This document shows positions 40,885 through 48,308 of a stretch of 64,000 nt of DNA, one piece after another (the stretch's first letter is position 1; each line of letters starts with the position of its first letter). Below the pieces are notes generated by a model. The model worked only from the letters and a program-made list of their open reading frames with translations. It searched no databases and had not been told where the DNA came from. The translations under genes were made by a program, and so were the position numbers. The stretch is from Paenibacillus taichungensis (lineage in GTDB: Bacteria; Bacillota; Bacilli; Paenibacillales; Paenibacillaceae). The stretch lies in the NCBI RefSeq assembly GCF_013359905.1, contig NZ_JABMCC010000106.1, forward strand, positions 1-64,000, given 5' to 3'.

Positions 40885-41775
40885 TCAAGGGCTTCCCGTC
40901 GTGCCTTCTTCCATCTTCGGCTCTACATGCACATGTACATGCATAATATTATGTGAACGTTTCAAGCGTTCTTCAACCCGGTCACAGATCTGATGACCTT
41001 CGATCAGGCTCAGTCCTCCATCCACCTCAATAACCACATCCACCAGTACATGACTGCCGTGCACACGTGCTTTCACGTCCTTGATCATTTCCACACCAGG
41101 AACTCGCGCCACAGATGATCTTAGGTCAGTGAGTTCTTTCTGATCAAATCCGTCTGTCAGACGATGTGTTGAATCACGGAAAATCTCCCATGCTGTCTTA
41201 CAAATCAACAGACCTACAGCAATTGCAGCTACTTTGTCCAACCAAGGAAGGCCAAATTGTGCACCGATGATTCCGATCGCAGCACCTATGCTGACCCAGG
41301 CATCCGAACGATTATCTTTGGCCGCAGCCATTAGAGCCTGACTATTAATTTGTTTGGCAAGACGATGATTGTAACGATATACGCCCAGCATCACCAGCGC
41401 ACAGACAACGGCAACTGCCGCTGACCACAGGTTTGGTGCTACAAAGTTTCCTTCATACCAGGAACGAACCGCTTCAACCAATACCTGTAGGCCAACCATG
41501 GCCATAATAAATGAAGCAATTAGGGCAGCGACCGTTTCCGCTCTAAAGTGACCATAGGCATGATCGGAATCAGGTGGCTTCTGGGATATGCGGAGTCCGA
41601 TCAATACCGCAACAGACGCAACAATATCTGTAAGGTTATTAAAACCATCCGCCAGCAAAGCGCTGGAAGCAAACAAATATCCGCAGATCAATTTAAAAGC
41701 AGACAAGACCAGATAGGCCACAATACTGACCCAAGCTCCGCGCTCTCCTTTGCGTATTTCTTCGTAGGCGTTCAA
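40885..41775 (-). CDS. Cation diffusion facilitator family transporter
   Basis: A roughly 296-residue CDF exporter with six membrane helices in the first 200 residues and a cytoplasmic domain after. Metal-site residues are visible in LLADGFNNLTDIVASV (helix 2 Asp) and SDHAYGHFRAE, and in helix 5 KDNRSDAWVSIGA. The C-terminal domain contains VHGSHVLVDVVIEVDGGLSLIEGH and ends in a His-rich MHVHVHVEP. Such proteins export zinc, iron, manganese or cobalt by proton antiport. AAAGGAG favours TTG 41775; GTG 41787 is only 1 nt from that site. Confidence 0.9.
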   Translation of the reverse strand: MNAYEEIRKGERGAWVSIVAYLVLSAFKLICGYLFASSALLADGFNNLTDIVASVAVLIGLRISQKPPDSDHAYGHFRAETVAALIASFIMAMVGLQVLVEAVRSWYEGNFVAPNLWSAAVAVVCALVMLGVYRYNHRLAKQINSQALMAAAKDNRSDAWVSIGAAIGIIGAQFGLPWLDKVAAIAVGLLICKTAWEIFRDSTHRLTDGFDQKELTDLRSSVARVPGVEMIKDVKARVHGSHVLVDVVIEVDGGLSLIEGHQICDRVEERLKRSHNIMHVHVHVEPKMEEGTTGSP

Positions 41776-42067
41776 ACCGGGCGACACTCCTTTAACGTTT
41801 CGTATTACGGTTGTTCCATGTTACCAAATGCGTACCGTGTGGGTCTATAGAAACAGTGTTGCCAAGCTGCATTGCTGTAGGGATGCCGAAACAAAGTTGC
41901 CAGACCGCAGGGCTGTAGGTAAAGAGAAAAAATGTTGGCCCAGTCAAAAAAGTGAAGGTTTTCAGCATTTTATCAGGTTGCCCTTGTGGGGCTTTTGTAA
42001 AACGTATAAAATGAGTACATCCCGTCCAATTTGGACGGCTTACTGTAAGACCGGGAGGGAAATAACG

Positions 42068-42256
42068 ATGAGCGATAATAACGAACCGAAAAAGGTCAGT
42101 TTGCAGGATGCTATACGCCAGAAACTGGCACAGAAGAAAGAACAGGCAAACACCGGTAACCAATCCAGTGCCTATTTTGAAGGCGGCCCTAAAGCAATGA
42201 AGAGCCAAAACAACAAAAAGCCTAACAATCAGCGCCGCCGTACTGGCGGATCCTAG
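42068..42256 (+). CDS. Small conserved hypothetical protein
   Basis: A 62-residue polar, basic protein: a short helix (VSLQDAIRQKLAQKKEQA) then a Gly/Ser/Asn-rich part and an RRRTGG end. No membrane segment. GGGAGG stands 8 nt before ATG 42068 and a strong terminator follows. I do not recognise a family. A longer antisense frame over the same bases (41792-42316) has no ribosome binding site and is not credible. Confidence 0.65.
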   Translation: MSDNNEPKKVSLQDAIRQKLAQKKEQANTGNQSSAYFEGGPKAMKSQNNKKPNNQRRRTGGS

Positions 42257-42314
42257 ACCGCAAGAAGCTCTTGTATGAGATGTTTCTATGGTTACAGGAT
42301 CACCCTGTATGACC

Positions 42315-42360
42315 AAAAAAGAACCGCAAGCCTCCTCTGGAGAGCTTGCGGTTCTTTTTT
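42315..42360. terminator. Bidirectional terminator between the 62-aa and ykpA genes
   Basis: AGAACCGCAAGC pairs perfectly with GCTTGCGGTTCT, with A6 before and T7 after; convergent genes on both sides. Confidence 0.92.
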
Positions 42361-42420
42361 TATATTAAAACGAATAGTTAACTACGTTAACCATACTCAA
42401 TGTAGACAGATTAGCTTATC

Positions 42421-44046
42421 TTAAGCTTCTACCGGATACATTTTGTTACGCAATTCTTTAATTTCGTCACTTTCCAGATACTCATCATAGCTCATTTGGC
42501 GATCAATAACGCCGTTTGGCGTGATTTCAATAATCCGGTTAGCGATGGTTTGAATGAACTGATGGTCATGGGATGTAAACAGCATAGTGCCGTCAAAATC
42601 AATCATACCATTGTTCAGTGCGGTAATGGACTCCAGATCCAAGTGGTTCGTTGGCTCATCCAAAATCAGGGCGTTGGCGCCTGTTTGCATCATTTTCGCC
42701 AGCATACAACGAACTTTCTCACCCCCGGAGAGTACACTTGCTTTTTTCAGGGATTCTTCGCCTGAGAACAACATACGACCCAAGAATCCACGCAGGTACG
42801 TTTCATCCTGATCTTTGGAATATTGACGAAGCCAATCTACGAGACTCATATCTACTCCGTCAAAATATTTGGAGTTATCTTTCGGGAAATAAGCCTGAGT
42901 TGTAGTAATACCCCACGTGTATTCACCACTATCCGCTTCCGTTTCACCCATAAGGATATCAAACAACAACGATTTGGCATTACCGTTCGGGCCAACAAAG
43001 GCAATCTTATCCCCTTTATTCACTACAAAGCTGAGATCATTCAGCATGTTTACACCATCAATTGTTTTATTGATACGATCAACGGTCAACAATTGTTTAC
43101 CCGCTTCACGCTCAGGCTTGAAGTTAATGAACGGATATTTCCGGTTCGATGGACGAAGATCATCCAACGTGATTTTGTCGAGTTGTTTCTTACGCGAAGT
43201 CGCTTGCTTCGATTTGGAAGCATTCGCAGAGAAACGTTGAATAAAGGCTTGCAGCTCTTTAATCTTCTCTTCTTTTTTCTTGTTAGCATCACGTTGCAAA
43301 GCAAGTGCCAATTGGCTGGATTCATACCAGAAATCGTAGTTACCTACGTACAGCTGGATTTTACCGAAATCGATATCTGCAATGTGTGTACATACTTTGT
43401 TCAGGAAGTGACGGTCATGGGATACGACAATAACAGTACCTTCATAGTCCATGAGGAAGTTTTCCAGCCATTGAATGGATTCGAGGTCCAAGTGGTTGGT
43501 AGGCTCATCGAGCAACAAGTTGTTTGGACGACCAAACAAGGCTTGTGCAAGCAGGACACGAACTTTTTCGTTACCGCTCAGATCAACCATTTTCTTCTCA
43601 TGCATGTCACGTTCAATACCCAGACCGATTAGGAGTGCCGCTGCATCCGGCTCAGCATCCCAGCCATTCAACTCAGCAAACTCACCTTCAAGCTCACCTG
43701 CACGCAAACCATCTTCTTCAGTAAAGTCCGCTTTGGCATACAACGCGTCCTTCTCTTTCATGATGGAATAAAGACGGCTGTGGCCCATAATTACAGTTTC
43801 GAGAACCGGATACTCATCATATTCAAAGTGGTTTTGCTTCAAAACGGCCATGCGTTCGCCCGGGGTGATGTGCACCTCTCCCGAGTTTGCTTCAATTTCA
43901 CCGGACAAAATTTTCAAAAATGTTGATTTGCCGGCTCCGTTGGCGCCGATCAGACCGTAACAGTTGCCTGGCGTGAACTTGATATTCACATCTTCAAAAA
44001 GTGCACGTTTTCCGTAGCGGAGCGTGATGCCGCTTGTACTAATCAT
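42421..44046 (-). CDS. ykpA: ABC-F family ATPase YkpA/YbiT
   Basis: A 541-residue ABC-F protein with two ATPase domains and no membrane part; family members act on ribosomes. Domain 1: Walker A GANGAGKST, signature LSGNEKVRVLLAQ, Walker B LLLDEPTNHLDL. A charged linker rich in Lys (about 240-300) joins domain 2: LSGGEKVRCMLAKMM and LILDEPTNHLDL, whose Walker A reads GPNGNAKS, with Ala for the second-last Gly. B. subtilis YkpA is also degenerate there as I recall. Length and the opening GITLRYGKRALFEDVNIKF match YkpA. I chose ATG 44046 (AAGGATGG 8 nt upstream) over ATG 44058. Confidence 0.93.
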   Translation of the reverse strand: MISTSGITLRYGKRALFEDVNIKFTPGNCYGLIGANGAGKSTFLKILSGEIEANSGEVHITPGERMAVLKQNHFEYDEYPVLETVIMGHSRLYSIMKEKDALYAKADFTEEDGLRAGELEGEFAELNGWDAEPDAAALLIGLGIERDMHEKKMVDLSGNEKVRVLLAQALFGRPNNLLLDEPTNHLDLESIQWLENFLMDYEGTVIVVSHDRHFLNKVCTHIADIDFGKIQLYVGNYDFWYESSQLALALQRDANKKKEEKIKELQAFIQRFSANASKSKQATSRKKQLDKITLDDLRPSNRKYPFINFKPEREAGKQLLTVDRINKTIDGVNMLNDLSFVVNKGDKIAFVGPNGNAKSLLFDILMGETEADSGEYTWGITTTQAYFPKDNSKYFDGVDMSLVDWLRQYSKDQDETYLRGFLGRMLFSGEESLKKASVLSGGEKVRCMLAKMMQTGANALILDEPTNHLDLESITALNNGMIDFDGTMLFTSHDHQFIQTIANRIIEITPNGVIDRQMSYDEYLESDEIKELRNKMYPVEA

Positions 44047-44153
44047 TAAGCATACCATCCTTTATTTAATATTCTGCATACTGCATGAATAGCAACTTGC
44101 ATCAATCATGGATTCAATATCCCGAAGCCTATTCTGGCACCATATTATAACAC

Positions 44154-44190
44154 AAAAAAGCGGCAAATTCGAAAATTGGCCGCTTTTTAA
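44154..44190 (-). terminator. Intrinsic terminator after the UlaG-like MBL gene
   Basis: AAAAAGCGGC pairs with GCCGCTTTTT around an inner AATT/AATT stem; about 72 nt past the stop at 44262. Confidence 0.8.
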
Positions 44191-44261
44191 TCGTTAAAGA
44201 TTTGGTAAATGTACCGTTCATGCGGGTATACCCTTACATTAGCATATCCAGATCACTTTTG

Positions 44262-45326
44262 TTAGTCTTGTTTACTTTCTTCGTGCCGGATGCGGAGTGT
44301 CTCGCCATGTCCTAGCACTCGAATGCGCTCTTCGTTAATTCCCAGCCGTTCTCGTTCAGCTTCCATTCGATCAAGTGCTTCCTTGGGTGTGTCATCCGCC
44401 AGCTTAAACGTTCCATAATGCATGGGAACCATAAGCTGGGAACCCGTTTCTACAAATCCTTGCAGCGCTTCTTCCGGCGTCACATGTTGGGATGTCATGA
44501 ACCATTCCGGGTCGTACGCACCGATTGGCATCAGGGTAACACCGATGTCGAAGCGTTCTCCGATCGTTTTGAATCCCTGGAAGTATCCTGTATCCCCTAC
44601 AAAATAGATCACTGGCGGACCGCCGAGAGAATGATCAGCCGAAGTTTCTATTGGATCATCCGTTCCTGCTGCTCGGGAATTTTTATGATTTTCGTCTTCA
44701 CTCGTCGCAGCACTCTCCTCCGATGGAATGAGTGCCGGGTGATTCTGTTCCAAAACATAACCGCCCCAATGGGACGTATTGGTATCGAATAGGGTTCGGC
44801 GCGTCCAGTGCTGCGCAGGTACAAAGGTTATTTTGACCCCGCCAAGCGTAATATGTTCCCACCATTTCATCTCATGACACCGATGGAACCCTTTGCGCAC
44901 CATTTTGCGTTTGAGACCATCAGGAACGATGAGCAGTGTTTTGGCTGTGACCAACTTCCGCAGCGATGCGAGATGCAAATGATCATAGTGTGAATGCGAG
45001 ATCAAAATGACATCCAGAGGCGGAATATCCTGAATCGGAATGCCAGGGGCACCGAGTCTGCGCTGAAATCCCATTTTTTCGGCCCAGACCGGGTCTGTCA
45101 CGATGTTTAGTCCATGATATTGAATGAAAAATGTGGAATGACCAATCCAGGTAATCGTGGTTTCAGCCCGGTTGGCGTGCAGATAATCCAGTTCAGGTGG
45201 GTGCTTGGGCACGGTGTAGGAATAATCCTTAACTTTGCTGCGCCGTTGCTCCCTCCATTGCTTGAATTCCTTCAGCGTTTTGTCCGTACTTACATTATCA
45301 ATGTTGTTATAACGGATTTTCGGCAT
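44262..45326 (-). CDS. MBL-fold hydrolase, UlaG/NAPE-PLD-like
   Basis: A 354-residue metallo-beta-lactamase-fold enzyme. The metal motif is ISHSHYDHLHL (about residues 109-119), with ITWIGHSTFFIQYHGLNIVTDP before it, FVPAQHWTRRTLFD, the Asp of YFVGDTGY, and MVPMHYGTFKLADD near the end. This pattern is that of UlaG and of NAPE-phospholipase D relatives. Residues about 205-235 are a polar insert (SEESAATSEDENHKNS) without counterpart in short homologues. GGAGGAGG stands about 9 nt before ATG 45326. Substrate unknown. Confidence 0.85.
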   Translation of the reverse strand: MPKIRYNNIDNVSTDKTLKEFKQWREQRRSKVKDYSYTVPKHPPELDYLHANRAETTITWIGHSTFFIQYHGLNIVTDPVWAEKMGFQRRLGAPGIPIQDIPPLDVILISHSHYDHLHLASLRKLVTAKTLLIVPDGLKRKMVRKGFHRCHEMKWWEHITLGGVKITFVPAQHWTRRTLFDTNTSHWGGYVLEQNHPALIPSEESAATSEDENHKNSRAAGTDDPIETSADHSLGGPPVIYFVGDTGYFQGFKTIGERFDIGVTLMPIGAYDPEWFMTSQHVTPEEALQGFVETGSQLMVPMHYGTFKLADDTPKEALDRMEAERERLGINEERIRVLGHGETLRIRHEESKQD

Positions 45327-45397
45327 GAAAGGGCCCTCCTCCCCTCCTCGTATCTTAACAAAAGATTACCCCGAATTGGAAAGTACGTACCAACGAA

Positions 45398-45607
45398 TCA
45401 ATCCTTTGGATTTTTGCACTTCGCCAAGTAGACGAACAAAAACGCAATTGCAGCACAGATAATCAATGGTGGGGCGTACATAATCGTAAAGGTCTCAAAA
45501 AAACTTAAACCCGTTATACCGGGAATACCCGTCACTCCCGCGTCAGAGCTGAGAAGTAACCGTGGAATCATGACAAACAGCATGTTGGGAAGCATGAACG
45601 GACTCAT
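45398..45607 (-). CDS. ythC: Small membrane protein of the cytochrome bd operon
   Basis: A 69-residue protein with a hydrophobic N-terminal stretch (MLPNMLFVMIPRLLLS), a short Gly-rich loop (VTGIPGITGL) and a C-terminal helix (PPLIICAAIAFLFVYLAKC). Its start overlaps the stop of the subunit II gene by 4 nt, so it is translated with it. B. subtilis has a small third gene, ythC, after ythA-ythB; the position and size match, but I cannot confirm sequence similarity. It may be an oxidase accessory subunit. Confidence 0.65.
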   Translation of the reverse strand: MSPFMLPNMLFVMIPRLLLSSDAGVTGIPGITGLSFFETFTIMYAPPLIICAAIAFLFVYLAKCKNPKD

Positions 45608-46638
45608 CCTTTCTTTTTGCCAGCATTACCTCGCACATAATTGGCATCAAACAGAAACAGCTTCATAATGAGCACAAGTGAAGGAATGAGCACCAGCAGT
45701 CCCAGGCTGAACGCCGTAATGAGCGCAATCCCCATCGTCTTGTTCGTAAAGCTATCGTAAATATTAATGTACGGATACAGAATGTATGGAAGATGTGAGC
45801 GCCCATAGCCGTACCAGGCAAAGGCAAACTGCAGCATGACGGCGATAAAGCACCAGCCCAAATATTTACGTTTCCATACCAGCGAGACGGCGATCACAAA
45901 ACAGATAAAAGATGCGATAAACATCCATGAGATATTTAACATCTGCTCAAAGTGTGCGGGATTCTGTTTGTTAATTTGCAAAAATGCCAGGAAGCTGGCA
46001 AAGATCGTAGGCAGACTCCATAGGAGTGCATACTCCCGCAGAACTTCAAACGCAGTCTCATCTTCTGCCCGCTTAGCATAGTAGGAAAGAAACATCGCGG
46101 AGATATAGAGCACACTTACCAGGGCAAGCAATACAACAGACCAGGTATACGGATTCGTCAAAAACTCACGCCAGCGAAAAAACACCTGATCGCCCACCTG
46201 CTCAATAATTCCACCTTCGGATATCGCCAAAATGGTGGAAAACACCGCCGGAATCAGCAATCCCGTTGCTCCGTACAATGCCATATAGATCCGGCTGTTC
46301 TGCCCATGGTTCCCATAGGTATTATAGGCGTAGTACACGCCCCGGATGGCAAGCAGTACAATCGCCAATGAACCTGGAACAAGCAGCGCTGTCCCATAAT
46401 AAAAAGCGCTATCCGGATAAAAACCGACCAAACCAACCACAAAAAAGATCAGAAACACATTCGTCACTTCCCACACGGGTGAGAGATAGCGCTGAATAAT
46501 GTTATGGATTTTGTTCTCGTGTCCGGTTAATATGCTGTAAAAGCTGAAAAATCCGGCTCCAAAATCAATCGAAGCCACGATCAGATATCCAAAGAGAAAC
46601 GTCCACAAAATCGCGATGCCCGCTATTTCAAAGCTCAA
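45604..46638 (-). CDS. ythB: Cytochrome bd-type ubiquinol oxidase subunit II, YthB-like
   Basis: A 344-residue CydB-family protein with eight to nine membrane helices. Family landmarks are ILWTFLFGYLIVASIDFGAGFF at the N-terminus (the DFGAG motif), LSPVWEVTNVFLIFFVVGLVGFYP, and RGVYYAYN. It pairs with subunit I to reduce oxygen to water with menaquinol. It overlaps the subunit I gene by 4 nt. Length and partner genes suggest the YthAB branch rather than the main CydAB; the divergent opening of the subunit supports this. Confidence 0.88.
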   Translation of the reverse strand: MSFEIAGIAILWTFLFGYLIVASIDFGAGFFSFYSILTGHENKIHNIIQRYLSPVWEVTNVFLIFFVVGLVGFYPDSAFYYGTALLVPGSLAIVLLAIRGVYYAYNTYGNHGQNSRIYMALYGATGLLIPAVFSTILAISEGGIIEQVGDQVFFRWREFLTNPYTWSVVLLALVSVLYISAMFLSYYAKRAEDETAFEVLREYALLWSLPTIFASFLAFLQINKQNPAHFEQMLNISWMFIASFICFVIAVSLVWKRKYLGWCFIAVMLQFAFAWYGYGRSHLPYILYPYINIYDSFTNKTMGIALITAFSLGLLVLIPSLVLIMKLFLFDANYVRGNAGKKKG

Positions 46639-47981
46639 TGCACGATCCCTCCTTCCAGACCGAGAGACTCCAGTTCCTTCTCTGCTTCCTTGTTACGAAA
46701 CAGCTTGCTGAGTACCCGAATCGCTGAGAAGCAAAGGATTAGGTACAGCAGAATAAACAGAACCAACATCCAGCCTACTGAGGATGATGTTGTTGCTGCT
46801 TCCGACACCTTCATGTACCCGCGCAATATCCATGGCTGTCTGCCAACCTCGGCGAACATCCAGCCCAGCTCAATGGCAATCATGGCCAAGGGCCCAAGCA
46901 GGACGATACCGAGCAAGAGCCACTTGGGATAAGGTTTGCGCCCCGGCAGCCAGCGACGGAACACATAAAGCACCGGAATTAGCAGAATGATCACGCCAGT
47001 CGTTACTTTCAGGTCAAACATATAGTGAATGGACAACGGCGGCCTCAGATCGGCCGGAAATTCTTCAAGCCCTTTCACTTCCGTGTCCGGTCTGTTTCCC
47101 GCCAGTATACTAAGTGCATAGGGAATCTCGATGGCATATTTCACTTCATTGTTCTCGTCAAGAATTCCCCCATAGACCAGCGGCGCTTTCGTCATCGTTT
47201 TGAAATGCCACTCTGCCGCTGCCAGCTTCTCCGGTTGGTATTTCGCTAGAAATTTACCAGAAGAATCTCCGATCATGACGGTGCTGACCGCAAATACGAG
47301 CGCACATACCGTTGTGAGCTTAAGTGCCTTTTTGTAATACACATGATCTCGCCCACGAAGCAAGCTGAATGCAGCGATACCTGCTAATATACCCGCACTC
47401 AATGTGTATGACGAGGCGAGCACATGAGATACCTTAGTCGGAGTAGCTGGATTCAGCATTGCAGCAATCGGATGGATGTCCTTCATGATGCCATTAATCA
47501 GGGTAAACCCCTGAGGTTGGTTCATAAAAGAATTCACTGTTGTAATGAATATCGCAGAAGCAGAGGATCCCAGTGCCACCGGAATCAGCAGCAGCATGTG
47601 CGTATATTTCTTTTTGAAACGATCCCATGTGTAAAGGTAGATTCCAAGAAAGATCGCCTCCACAAAAAAAGCGAATGTCTCCATAAACAGCGGCAAGGCA
47701 ATGGCCTGCCCCGCTACCCGCATAAACATCGGCCACAGCAGGCTGAGCTGTAAACCGATTGAGGTGCCTGTAACCACACCTACGGCAACGGTAATGACGA
47801 AACCTCGCGCCCATCTGCGCGCGAGCAAGGTGTAATGGATATCATTGGTGCGCAGTCCGCGCCATTCAGCCAAGGCAATCATGAGTGGAACGCCTACACC
47901 GATGGAGGCAAAAATGATGTGCACAAACAAGGTTAGACCGGTCAGCATCCGGCTGAGCAGAACAGGGTCCAGGGATGACAT
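46635..47981 (-). CDS. ythA: Cytochrome bd-type ubiquinol oxidase subunit I, YthA-like
   Basis: A 448-residue CydA-family subunit that binds the b and d hemes. H21 in LFVHIIFASIGVG is the expected heme ligand near the N-terminus, another histidine is in KVSHVLASSY, and the E-x-GRQPW motif appears as GWMFAEVGRQPWILRG (about 370-385). The quinol-binding loop is the short type. GAGGAG stands 8 nt before ATG 47981. It heads ythA-ythB-ythC, possibly preceded by a 34-residue ORF. Bd oxidases of this kind serve low-oxygen or stressed growth. Confidence 0.88.
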   Translation of the reverse strand: MSSLDPVLLSRMLTGLTLFVHIIFASIGVGVPLMIALAEWRGLRTNDIHYTLLARRWARGFVITVAVGVVTGTSIGLQLSLLWPMFMRVAGQAIALPLFMETFAFFVEAIFLGIYLYTWDRFKKKYTHMLLLIPVALGSSASAIFITTVNSFMNQPQGFTLINGIMKDIHPIAAMLNPATPTKVSHVLASSYTLSAGILAGIAAFSLLRGRDHVYYKKALKLTTVCALVFAVSTVMIGDSSGKFLAKYQPEKLAAAEWHFKTMTKAPLVYGGILDENNEVKYAIEIPYALSILAGNRPDTEVKGLEEFPADLRPPLSIHYMFDLKVTTGVIILLIPVLYVFRRWLPGRKPYPKWLLLGIVLLGPLAMIAIELGWMFAEVGRQPWILRGYMKVSEAATTSSSVGWMLVLFILLYLILCFSAIRVLSKLFRNKEAEKELESLGLEGGIVH

Positions 47982-48046
47982 GGGTTACACTCCTCTTTCA
48001 CTTAATCGTTATGTACGACTTCATATCGCCTGTGTGACAATATGCC

Positions 48047-48151
48047 TCAATAACTCATAATTCGGATAATACTTTTGACAACGGCATACAGCACGATCAC
48101 GGCTGCAACCAAGCAGACGATAATAAGGGTTTTCTCTTGTTTACGGAACAT
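48047..48151 (-). CDS. Candidate 34-residue single-helix protein upstream of ythA
   Basis: The frame encodes a basic start (MFRKQEKT), one 17-residue helix (LIIVCLVAAVIVLYAVV) and a short basic end (KSIIRIMSY). AAGGAGG is about 11 nt before the ATG, with a nearer AGG. It lies 65 nt upstream of ythA on the same strand. Single-helix peptides of about 30 residues (CydX, CydS) are known bd oxidase subunits, so this may be one, but sequence alone does not show it. Confidence 0.45.
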   Translation of the reverse strand: MFRKQEKTLIIVCLVAAVIVLYAVVKSIIRIMSY

Positions 48152-48247
48152 AGACCTGCCGTCCTCCTTTTGCATGGCATGCAAATTATGGCTCTATAGA
48201 CAGTTTGCAAAAGAAGTTGTTTTTTTATCCGGGAAATTTTGAAAAAC

Positions 48248-48302
48248 AAAAAAAGCCTTTATCTATTTCAGGATAAAAGCATCCTATTAGATAAAGGCTT
48301 CT
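48248..48302 (-). terminator. Intrinsic terminator after the sensor kinase gene
   Basis: AAGCCTTTATCTA pairs with TAGATAAAGGCTT with an inner AGGAT/ATCCT stem, then TTTTTTTG on the minus strand, 7 nt past the stop at 48309. Confidence 0.88.
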
Positions 48303-48308
48303 CTTGCC

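Noticed and set aside
41792..42316. A 174-codon minus-strand frame with hydrophobic stretches between the CDF and 62-aa genes.
   Set aside because: It has no ribosome binding site and covers a plus-strand gene with a good site and terminator.
42823..43632. A 269-codon plus-strand frame.
   Set aside because: Antisense shadow of ykpA, which is conserved over its full length.
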